This document shows positions 31,694 through 38,669 of a stretch of DNA of 43,928 bases, piece after piece (position 1 is the first letter of the stretch; every line of letters begins with the position of its first letter). Source of the DNA: a virus; IMG/VR virus record IMGVR_UViG_3300023181_000043, positions 1 to 43,928 of that record; one strand, written 5' to 3'. Made by a program: the position numbers and the translations under genes. Under the pieces are notes generated by a model. It searched no databases. It was given only the letters and a program-made list of their open reading frames with translations, and had not been told where the DNA came from.

Positions 31694-31762
31694 AGGTCAC
31701 CCATAATAGGGATGGAACTACTATTAATTAGGTTCAAATCCTAAGTGGCGCTTAGGCGTGAC
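31694..31762 (+). ncRNA. tRNA-like element lacking an anticodon arm
   Basis: Has a perfect T-arm (TTAGG-TTCAAAT-CCTAA, 31728-31744), a D-arm-like CCC/GGG hairpin (31700-31711) and an acceptor-like GTCAC pairing with GTGAC or GTGGC, but only about 16 bases where the anticodon arm should be. Probably a remnant or a tRNA mimic, not a functional tRNA. Confidence 0.3.
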
Positions 31763-31856
31763 ATTAGAAGACTCTTATTAAAAATATAACGTGGTTGTTA
31801 TGGTAAGTCGATTATCTACCCTTACCTTAAATAAAGTAGATTGTGGTTAGTGTTAG

Positions 31857-31886
31857 ACAGAGAGGGTGGTTCCTCTCTGTTATTTA
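31857..31886 (+). terminator. Terminator-like hairpin before the 31897 gene
   Basis: A perfect 9-bp stem (31857-31865 with 31872-31880), 6-base loop, then TATTTAAA. It ends 16 bases before the next ATG. Confidence 0.55.
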
Positions 31887-31896
31887 AATCAAAACA

Positions 31897-32484
31897 ATGA
31901 ATTATACTATAGAAACAAATTTAAAATTAGTACCTGAAAATAAACATATTGAATTATTAAATAAATTTCAAGAAATACTTGATAGAGATTATTCAACTAT
32001 TAAGTTTAGTAGAAATATAAAAGCATTATCTTTAGTAGATATGCTTAATAAGTTCTTTTATGAAAAAAGAGCTACTTTACATACTGTAAATGGTAGTAAT
32101 CAATGTTTTGCTGGTAGAGCAAGATCAGCTATTGATTTTTATCTATTACAAAAGTATTATCTTGAAGAACCTATGTCAATGGTTGAATGTTGGAATATCT
32201 ATCTTAGATTACCAAGAGATAAAGAAGGTTATATAGAATCATATATGAAAAATCCTTATTTTATGAGGGATGAAAAAGATCAGGATAAAAAATTAGCAGC
32301 AGCATCTTTAAATTTTCATAGTCAAGTAGCAATGTATTATTGCAGTACTGTTAAAAGACAAGTATTTAATAAATATGGTTATGGTACTTTATTACCAATA
32401 CTTAAAGAAGAATTTAAAAATGATAATCCTAAGATGAAAACATTTAAAGAAGTTAAAAAATCTAAATTAGAGGAAGTATGTTAA
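31897..32484 (+). CDS. Three-copy family protein, copy 1
   Basis: A 195-residue protein of a three-member family (with 32478-33116 and 34179-34694). Shared: a FxxKF helix (SLVDMLNKFFYEK), the segment GRARSAIDFYLLQKYYLEE, and near the end SQVAMYYCSTVKRQVFNKYG, with Cys and basic residues conserved. Mostly helical. Not related to any family I know. Three copies in 3 kb suggest duplicated functions on different targets. Overlaps the next gene by 7 bases. Confidence 0.65.
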   Translation: MNYTIETNLKLVPENKHIELLNKFQEILDRDYSTIKFSRNIKALSLVDMLNKFFYEKRATLHTVNGSNQCFAGRARSAIDFYLLQKYYLEEPMSMVECWNIYLRLPRDKEGYIESYMKNPYFMRDEKDQDKKLAAASLNFHSQVAMYYCSTVKRQVFNKYGYGTLLPILKEEFKNDNPKMKTFKEVKKSKLEEVC

Positions 32485-33116
32485 CAGTAGAACAAAAAGA
32501 TATAGCAGTTAGTATTGCGGCTACTTCAATGAATATTCCAAAGAGAGTTTATGATGAAGCTACTGCCTTTCATAATTTAAAACCTGAAGAAAAAGAAGAA
32601 GCATATAAACAAATAACAGAGAGGTTAGATAAATATGAAACTATTTATTTTAGTAACGAAGTTAATTACTTTACACCAGAACCCGTAACAGATTTCTATG
32701 ATTTATTATATAAATTCTTTATAAATGCTTATGCTACATCATGTAAGGGTAAATCAAGGCAGTGTTATGGAGGTAGAAGAAGAAGTATTATAGATCTATA
32801 CCTATTATTAAAACATTATTGTGAAGATACTTATACATTAGAGGAATGTGTTAATTTATATTTTAAATTAGATAGAGGATTAGAAAAACAATCTAATGAC
32901 CCTTCTGTAATTAGTTATTATAAAAGAAATTACCCTAATAAAAGTGAAGAAGGTATCAAATCGCTTATAAAATCAGTTAATTCTTCCTCTATTAACTACT
33001 ATTGTGGTCAAGTTAAAAGGAATGTTTATGTAAAACAAGGATATCCTATTAGTAAAGATGAATTAGCAGCATCTGTAGTTGATTGTAGAGCATTAAATCT
33101 TAAAGCTAATGCTTAG
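32478..33116 (+). CDS. Three-copy family protein, copy 2
   Basis: A 212-residue paralogue: FYDLLYKFFINAY, GGRRRSIIDLYLLLKHYCED, and SINYYCGQVKRNVYVKQGY, the closest to copy 1. The basic stretch before IDLY (KGKSRQCYGGRRRS) suggests nucleic-acid contact. Overlaps the next start by 8 bases. Confidence 0.65.
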   Translation: MLTVEQKDIAVSIAATSMNIPKRVYDEATAFHNLKPEEKEEAYKQITERLDKYETIYFSNEVNYFTPEPVTDFYDLLYKFFINAYATSCKGKSRQCYGGRRRSIIDLYLLLKHYCEDTYTLEECVNLYFKLDRGLEKQSNDPSVISYYKRNYPNKSEEGIKSLIKSVNSSSINYYCGQVKRNVYVKQGYPISKDELAASVVDCRALNLKANA

Positions 33117-33333
33117 TATATACTTTGTATTTAGCTTTATTATATGGGCTATAGTAGCTTCTCATGAGATAGTAAGTATGTCTAAACATAAAATTATAAT
33201 TATATTACCCCTATTATGTGCTATATTTTGGCCAGTATTTGTTATTTGGTTTATTCTATTATTTATAAACTATATAATATCTGAGATTAAATTAAAAACA
33301 AGAGAAAAGAAGTATAAATTTAAAAATAATTAA
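33109..33333 (+). CDS. Small membrane protein
   Basis: A 74-residue protein with two hydrophobic helices (about 2-17 and 28-54) followed by a Lys-rich cytoplasmic-type end. Starts inside the previous gene's last codons; its stop (TAATG) shares a base with the next start. Unknown function. Confidence 0.5.
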   Translation: MLSIYFVFSFIIWAIVASHEIVSMSKHKIIIILPLLCAIFWPVFVIWFILLFINYIISEIKLKTREKKYKFKNN

Positions 33334-33629
33334 TGAGTATTAAAATAAACCAAGAGATTATAGAACAACTTATTCTTATGAATGGGGAGTTTTATAATCT
33401 CCACAAGGCTACTGAGGAATTACAAGAATTATCTCTTATACTTACTCAAAAGCTTTTAAAACCAGAACAAGTAAATGTACAACAAATTATTGATGAAATT
33501 GGTGATGTGTTACTTAGGATGGAAATTGTTAAATCATTTTTCTCAGAAGAACAAATACAAGCCAGAATTAGTAAAAAAGAGGCAGATTTTGCCAAATGGA
33601 TTAAAGAAGGAACTTATAAACAAATCTAA
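33333..33629 (+). CDS. MazG-like nucleotide pyrophosphohydrolase
   Basis: A 98-residue, all-helical protein with the MazG-type metal site: ATEELQE (Glu28, Glu29, Glu32) and IIDEIGDVLLRME (Glu55, Asp58). Length fits short MazG-type enzymes (about 90-110). They hydrolyse NTPs or dNTPs to monophosphates and can lower unusual or stress-related nucleotides in infected cells. Placed upstream of DNA polymerase, consistent with nucleotide-pool control. The substrate cannot be predicted. Confidence 0.75.
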   Translation: MSIKINQEIIEQLILMNGEFYNLHKATEELQELSLILTQKLLKPEQVNVQQIIDEIGDVLLRMEIVKSFFSEEQIQARISKKEADFAKWIKEGTYKQI

Positions 33630-33630
33630 A

Positions 33631-33864
33631 ATGGGAGTTAAATTAGAAGAATGTTCACTATATCAAGTGAGCTTTGGGTATAATAGTATGTTTGTTATCG
33701 CTAGTTCATATGACAAAGCTGAACAAAAAGCTATTTTAAAGAAAATGGAAAAAGATACTACTAAAGAGTCTTTATTGACAGTTGATGGTAGTTTAAAAAC
33801 AGGAATTGAAGTACTTCCTACAGTAACTTCAATCTCATTAATTAGTAAAGAAATAATATTTTAA
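33631..33864 (+). CDS. Small hypothetical protein
   Basis: A 77-residue protein; the start at 33631 is chosen because it lies 1 base after the MazG-like stop and begins MGVKLEECSLYQVSFGYN, whereas the longer frame would overlap that gene. Strand-rich with no known motif. Confidence 0.5.
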   Translation: MGVKLEECSLYQVSFGYNSMFVIASSYDKAEQKAILKKMEKDTTKESLLTVDGSLKTGIEVLPTVTSISLISKEIIF

Positions 33865-33874
33865 TCGAACAACA

Positions 33875-34177
33875 ATGGAAAGTAACACAAAAAAACCACT
33901 ATTTTTCTACGGAGAAGTAAACAGAGAGTATAAAGGTAAAAAGATGATCAGAAGAGCATCTGTAGCTGGTATTGTAGATAAATCAAATCCTGATAAACCT
34001 GTAATTAGGTTTGGTATGGCTGAGTGTTCTATTAGAGATAGATTTACTAGGGCTAAAGGTAGAGCTATTGCTTTAGCTAGGGCTGAAGGTAAACCTGAGA
34101 ATATGGTTCCTTTACAAGAGGATATGACTCTAGCTGCTCAATTTACTTCATTTGCTAAGAAATTAATAGCTGAATAA
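33875..34177 (+). CDS. Hypothetical basic protein
   Basis: A 100-residue protein (KKPLFFYGEVNREYKGKKMIRRASVAGIVD..., RAKGRAIALARAEG). Basic and Arg/Lys-rich with a GKK...RRAS pattern, so nucleic-acid binding is possible. No family recognised; seen next to the family proteins and polymerase. Confidence 0.5.
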   Translation: MESNTKKPLFFYGEVNREYKGKKMIRRASVAGIVDKSNPDKPVIRFGMAECSIRDRFTRAKGRAIALARAEGKPENMVPLQEDMTLAAQFTSFAKKLIAE

Positions 34178-34178
34178 T

Positions 34179-34694
34179 ATGAACTTAAGAGCACCTGTAG
34201 AATTAAATATTACAGCTATCTTAAGTCGTATTAAAGAAGCTGAAGACTATTATAAGACTTTACCTAGAGTAGAGTTTAGAAGAAGTGCTAATTCTCCTAA
34301 AATTAAATTAAAGAGTGATAATACAACAGAATCTTTTGTTAGAAAATTCTTCTCTAAATTTAATTGGGAATATAAAACATATTTCTCAGATACAGTTGTT
34401 AAAGCTGTAAATACTGAGTTATATTGTGATATTAATACTAGGAGAAGTATAGAGGATATCTATAGAACTTCTTATTGTTATCTAGGAGATAAATTAACAT
34501 TAAAAGATCTTATAATAGAAGTCTATAATACTGTAATGGCTAAATCAGCAGGTAGCAATTATTGTAGACAAATCAATAAAAGAGTTTATAAAGATAGAGA
34601 AGCTAAAAATGGCTGCTATTATGATGAAACTCAATATGATGAATTAGGATTACAAAGAGCACACTATCAATTATTAATCAAATCAAGTAAATAA
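34179..34694 (+). CDS. Three-copy family protein, copy 3
   Basis: A 171-residue, most divergent member of the family with copies at 31897 and 32478: VRKFFSKF, RRSIEDIYRTSYCYLGD and SNYCRQINKRVYKDRE match the shared blocks. The separation by four other genes shows an older duplication or rearrangement. Unknown function. Confidence 0.6.
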   Translation: MNLRAPVELNITAILSRIKEAEDYYKTLPRVEFRRSANSPKIKLKSDNTTESFVRKFFSKFNWEYKTYFSDTVVKAVNTELYCDINTRRSIEDIYRTSYCYLGDKLTLKDLIIEVYNTVMAKSAGSNYCRQINKRVYKDREAKNGCYYDETQYDELGLQRAHYQLLIKSSK

Positions 34695-35131
34695 TGGAAG
34701 ACCAGTTAATAAGTTATGAGATAGCTAAATTAGCTAAAGATAAAGGCTTTGATTTAAAAACTAAAGATAGCTTTTATGATTTATCTGGTGAATTTCAAAT
34801 ACAATATGGTAGTGGTAAATATCATGATGATAAACTAGGTAAAGAATGGCAAGAAGAAAAGTTAGCTTGTGAAAGTGAAGGTTATAATAGAACTGTAAAA
34901 GCTGAGTATAAACGTCCAACACAATCATTATTACAATGTTGGTTAAGAGATAACCACAATATATGTATATATATTGAACCTACCAGTTTAGGAGATCAAG
35001 CTCCTTTTATTAGTGATTCTTGGGCTAAGGAAATATTTAATCCTTGGAAAAATAATAATGAAGGTATAGATTATAGTTACGAAGGTGCATTAGAATGGGC
35101 ACTAAAATATTCACTTAATTTAATAAAATAA
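34694..35131 (+). CDS. Conserved hypothetical phage protein
   Basis: A 145-residue protein common in Bacteroidota phages and prophages: YEIAKLAKDKGFD at the start, PTQSLLQCWLRDNHNICIYIEPT in the centre, and an end of YEGALEWALKYSLNLI. The function is not known to me. Starts on the last base of the previous stop. Confidence 0.65.
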   Translation: MEDQLISYEIAKLAKDKGFDLKTKDSFYDLSGEFQIQYGSGKYHDDKLGKEWQEEKLACESEGYNRTVKAEYKRPTQSLLQCWLRDNHNICIYIEPTSLGDQAPFISDSWAKEIFNPWKNNNEGIDYSYEGALEWALKYSLNLIK

Positions 35132-35132
35132 A

Positions 35133-35822
35133 ATGTCAGAAAAAAAGAAGTTATTAGTAGGTATTCCAGGATTCCTAAATGAAGATAAAATGTTTGGAGT
35201 AACTGGTAATTATATGCAGTTTGCTGCAAGATATGGCGATGTTAGAATACTTATGCCACAAGAAGAGCATGTAGCTGTAGATCTTCTTATATTGCCTGGA
35301 GGACTTGACCTGTCACCATCTAAGTATGGTAAAATTCCAGGATACAAAACAGGTAACCATGATGTATTTAAAGAGTTTTTCTTTGAACAAAGATTACAAA
35401 ATTATATTGATTCAGGTACACCAATTTTTGGTATTTGTCTTGGGTTTCAAATGCTAAACGTTAAATTTGGTGGAACATTAGTTCAACATTTGATAGCTCA
35501 TCCACAATCTCCAGGAAGATGGCAAACAGCTCATGAAGTTGTTACTGTTTATGATGAAGAAGGTAGAGGTAAACCTGATAATAAAGGAAGAGTATTAAAT
35601 CCTTATTTAAAAGTAAATTCTCATCATCATCAAGCAGTAACAAGAGATACTATTTCAGATCAATTTAAAGAAATAGCAGTATCTCGTTATCAAGAGCCTG
35701 AAGGAGTTATAGTTGAAGCTTTCTTACATAAAGAACTAAAAATATCAGGGGTGCAGTACCATCCTGAAGAATTAGTTTTTGATGAATTAAGTGGAAGATT
35801 AATTGAAGAAATTCTAAAATAA
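35133..35822 (+). CDS. Class I glutamine amidotransferase-like/peptidase C26, first copy
   Basis: A 229-residue protein with the catalytic triad of the C26 family: nucleophile Cys102 in GICLGFQ, His210 and Glu212 in YHPEE. Also LPGGLDLSPSKYG (54-66), which is the substrate loop of gamma-glutamyl hydrolases such as PuuD, and a VNSHHHQAV stretch (162-169) typical of the family. These enzymes cut gamma-glutamyl amide or peptide bonds. It is distinct from the copy at 41241-41930 and probably works in the same pathway. A pseudoknot/terminator-like leader follows before the polymerase. Confidence 0.85.
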   Translation: MSEKKKLLVGIPGFLNEDKMFGVTGNYMQFAARYGDVRILMPQEEHVAVDLLILPGGLDLSPSKYGKIPGYKTGNHDVFKEFFFEQRLQNYIDSGTPIFGICLGFQMLNVKFGGTLVQHLIAHPQSPGRWQTAHEVVTVYDEEGRGKPDNKGRVLNPYLKVNSHHHQAVTRDTISDQFKEIAVSRYQEPEGVIVEAFLHKELKISGVQYHPEELVFDELSGRLIEEILK

Positions 35823-35836
35823 TACATAAACTAAAG

Positions 35837-35904
35837 TAGTAGTGTGAGTTTAAAACATCGGGGGAGTACACTCAGAAACATGTAACCCCGAGCTACTATT
35901 TTTT
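35837..35904 (+). promoter_or_regulatory. Pseudoknot-like terminator or riboswitch-like leader before DNA polymerase
   Basis: Outer stem TAGTAG (35837-35842) with CTACTA (35893-35898) followed by a T-run. Inside, TGAGT (35845-35849) can pair with ACTCA (35870-35874), while TCGGGG (35858-35863) in its loop pairs with CCCCGA (35886-35891), an H-type pseudoknot. The alternative is a simple terminator using the outer and G/C stems. Confidence 0.5.
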
Positions 35905-35922
35905 AATTAAAGAGGGAGATGA

Positions 35923-37812
35923 GTGAGAGAGAGAAAAATAAGCTTTGTAGGTAACTATGAAGTATTTGAAAACAATGGTTTATTTGAAGTAAAAACAATA
36001 GATGATTGTATTGAGTGGATAAAAGATTTAGAGTTTGTTTGTTTAGATACTGAAACTGAAGGATTCTTTGATCATAATAATAAAATTGTTATGCTTCAAT
36101 TATCTGATGGTAAAGAAGTTTGGGTATTAGATACAAGAAATACTAATTATGTTAAACGCCTTAAGAAATATTTAGAAGATAAATTAATACTAGGTCAGAA
36201 TCTAAAGTTTGATTATAAGTTTTTAAAGAAAGAAGGAGTAATCTTAAATAATATTTATGATACATTTTTAGCAGAATGTATTCTAACTAATGGTATCGAA
36301 GATAGACAATTAGGATTAGGAGCTCTTACTAAGAAATATTGTAATAAAGAGTTAGATAAATCTGTTAGAAATCAATTTATAGGATTAAAAGGGCAACCAT
36401 TTACTCATAAACAAATAGTTTATGGTTCTGAAGATGTACTTTATTTACCTATAATCAAAGATAAACAGATGGTTCAGATTATATTTAATAATCTAAATAA
36501 CTGGTTAGATCTTGAGAATAAGGCATGTTTAGCTTTAGCTGATATAGAGTTCAATGGGATGTGTTTTAATCCCTCAGAATGGCTTAAATTAGCTGCAATA
36601 GCAGAAAATCATGTTGGAGATTATTCTAAGAAATTAGATGATTTTATTCAAGAAGATCCTCAGTGTTCTAGATTTGTAAATAAATATGTACAAACTGATA
36701 TATTTGGAGGAAGTGAGAGAGCTGTTAATATTAAATGGTCTTCTCCAACTCAAGTATTAAAATTATTTAAAAATATAGGTATGGAGTTAGATGATGTATT
36801 AGAGAAATCTATTACTAAATATCAAGCTACCTATCCAATAGTAAAACAATTTATAGATTATAAGAAACAAGCTAAATTAACTACTACATATGGAGTTGAT
36901 TTTCTTAAATTTATAAATAAAAATACAAAAAGAATACATACTGATTATTGGCAGATATTAAATACTGCAAGAATTAGTAGTTCTAAGCCTAATTTACAAC
37001 AAATACCTGCAAAGAAAGAATATTTTGCTTGTTTTGATGCTCCTAAAGGCTGTAAAATAGTAGGAGCTGACTTTAGTGGTCAGGAATTAAGATTAATTGC
37101 TGAAGGATCTCAAGATCCAATTTGGTTAGCAGCATTTAATGAAGGTAAAGACTTACATGGAGCTGTAGCAGCTTTAGTATTTGGTATACCAGAAAGTGAA
37201 GTTAAAGAAAAACCTGAATTTGTATATGCAGGAAGTACATTAGTATATTTAAGAGGTAAATCTCCAAGAGATATTGCTAAAACTATTAATTTTATGTTAG
37301 CTTATGGTGGTTCTAAATTTAAATTATCAGATACATTAGGTATTTCAGTTGATGAAGCAGGTGCTATTATTGATAATTATTTTAAAGCAGTACCTAAAGT
37401 TGCAGAATTCTTAGAAAGATTATCTAATTATGGATTAAATCATGGATTTATAAGATCTTATAGGCCATATTCAGGTATTAGATACTTCGATAATTATAAT
37501 CCTAGAGGTAATAATGATCAAAAAATAGTAGGAGCTATATCAAGAGCATCAAAGAATACACCTATTCAAATGACAGGTGCTCTAATGTGTAAGTTAGCTA
37601 TGGTAAATTTAAGAGAGGAAATTCTCAGATTACCATATAAAGTTGAAGTATTTTCTCAGATTCATGATGCTATATTCACTTATTGTGAAGAAGAATTTGC
37701 AGAAGAATGGGGAATTAAACTAAAACAAATTATGGAAGATTCTGGTAAAATATTCATAAAGTCTATACCAGTTATAAGTGATCTGGTAATTAGTACAGTA
37801 TGGACAAAATAA
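35923..37812 (+). CDS. Family A DNA polymerase with 3'-5' exonuclease
   Basis: A 629-residue replicative polymerase. Exonuclease: CLDTETEG (Asp42, Glu44), NLKFDYKF (Asp97) and YGSEDVLYLP (Tyr167, Asp171). Polymerase: motif A GADFSGQELR (Asp383, Glu388), motif B RDIAKTINFMLAYGG (449-463) and motif C QIHDAIF (His581, Asp582). Motif C has Ala where many family A enzymes have Glu (HDE); the metal ligand Asp remains. The start is GTG, after a purine-rich AGAGGGAG site. An overlapping 11-codon frame begins at ATG 35919 and may act as a minigene. The 629-residue length is typical of phage enzymes lacking the 5' nuclease domain. crAss-like phages use either family A or B enzymes. Confidence 0.95.
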   Translation: MRERKISFVGNYEVFENNGLFEVKTIDDCIEWIKDLEFVCLDTETEGFFDHNNKIVMLQLSDGKEVWVLDTRNTNYVKRLKKYLEDKLILGQNLKFDYKFLKKEGVILNNIYDTFLAECILTNGIEDRQLGLGALTKKYCNKELDKSVRNQFIGLKGQPFTHKQIVYGSEDVLYLPIIKDKQMVQIIFNNLNNWLDLENKACLALADIEFNGMCFNPSEWLKLAAIAENHVGDYSKKLDDFIQEDPQCSRFVNKYVQTDIFGGSERAVNIKWSSPTQVLKLFKNIGMELDDVLEKSITKYQATYPIVKQFIDYKKQAKLTTTYGVDFLKFINKNTKRIHTDYWQILNTARISSSKPNLQQIPAKKEYFACFDAPKGCKIVGADFSGQELRLIAEGSQDPIWLAAFNEGKDLHGAVAALVFGIPESEVKEKPEFVYAGSTLVYLRGKSPRDIAKTINFMLAYGGSKFKLSDTLGISVDEAGAIIDNYFKAVPKVAEFLERLSNYGLNHGFIRSYRPYSGIRYFDNYNPRGNNDQKIVGAISRASKNTPIQMTGALMCKLAMVNLREEILRLPYKVEVFSQIHDAIFTYCEEEFAEEWGIKLKQIMEDSGKIFIKSIPVISDLVISTVWTK

Positions 37813-37846
37813 ATAAATAAATAAATTAAAACAATTTAAATACATC

Positions 37847-38659
37847 ATGGAAGTAGTATTTCAAACAACAAAAAAGAATCCAAAACCAATCCATCAAGGA
37901 CAACAGTATGTAGCTGTAATGGCAGATAACAGTGTAATTGTTACTGTAGCAGATAATACTAGAGAAGAAGCTCCTGGAGTTAGAGCTAGATTTTTAACTA
38001 GATCAGGTGCTAAGAAATTTATTGATGAAAATCCAATAAAAGCTGGAAGAGTTGAAACTGCTGCTCCTAAAGTAGAAGTTAAAGTAGCTCCAGTAAAAAC
38101 AGCTGCTGAGTTAAAAGAAGAAAGTTTATCTAAATTAGATCCTTTTGTACAATTAGATGAAGTTAAAAGCAAAGAAGATTACAAAGCTTGGTTAAAAAGA
38201 AATAAATTAACTGTTGCTGGTACACGTGAATCAGATAGAGCTTATATTAAATTAAATAAAGCTGGTAGTGATGCATTAATAAGTTATAATTGGGCATCAA
38301 GAGGAGGATTTTTCTGCTGTGGTGGTAGAGAACATGGTTCTCATGGTGGTGGTATTAATATTGCTAGTTCACAATATATAACTAAAGCTAGGTTAGAAAC
38401 TCTTAGTACTTATTTAGCTCCATTATTTGGTAAATTAACTCAAGATCTAATTGGTAAAGGTTATGGTGTTATTAGTTATATTAGGAATCCTTCTAATATG
38501 GGTGATGCCTCTGCTAGGATTGGTTTATTATTTGAAGCTTCTAAATATTTTGATTTAGCAGGTACTTTTAATAATCCTAATGGAGGAAATGAATTAAGTA
38601 TTTATACAGTAAATGAAGAATGGCCTAAATCAGGTGGTGCTGATATTACTGTAGATTAA
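37847..38659 (+). CDS. Hypothetical protein with a CCGG/His-Gly-rich segment
   Basis: A 270-residue protein. Residues 1-60 are strand-rich (VFQTTKKNPKPIHQGQQYVAV); a Lys/Val/Ala linker follows (70-105). The C-terminal domain contains NWASRGGFFCCGGREHGSHG (two Cys and two His within 12 residues), which could bind a metal or cofactor, and a YLAPLFGKLTQDLIGKGYGV stretch. No family recognised. It lies between the polymerase and the ligase cluster. Confidence 0.6.
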   Translation: MEVVFQTTKKNPKPIHQGQQYVAVMADNSVIVTVADNTREEAPGVRARFLTRSGAKKFIDENPIKAGRVETAAPKVEVKVAPVKTAAELKEESLSKLDPFVQLDEVKSKEDYKAWLKRNKLTVAGTRESDRAYIKLNKAGSDALISYNWASRGGFFCCGGREHGSHGGGINIASSQYITKARLETLSTYLAPLFGKLTQDLIGKGYGVISYIRNPSNMGDASARIGLLFEASKYFDLAGTFNNPNGGNELSIYTVNEEWPKSGGADITVD

Positions 38660-38669
38660 TAATTAAATA

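Noticed and set aside
37894-38172. Minus-strand frame opposite the 37847 gene
   Set aside because: Shadow; the plus-strand gene has normal spacing and leader.
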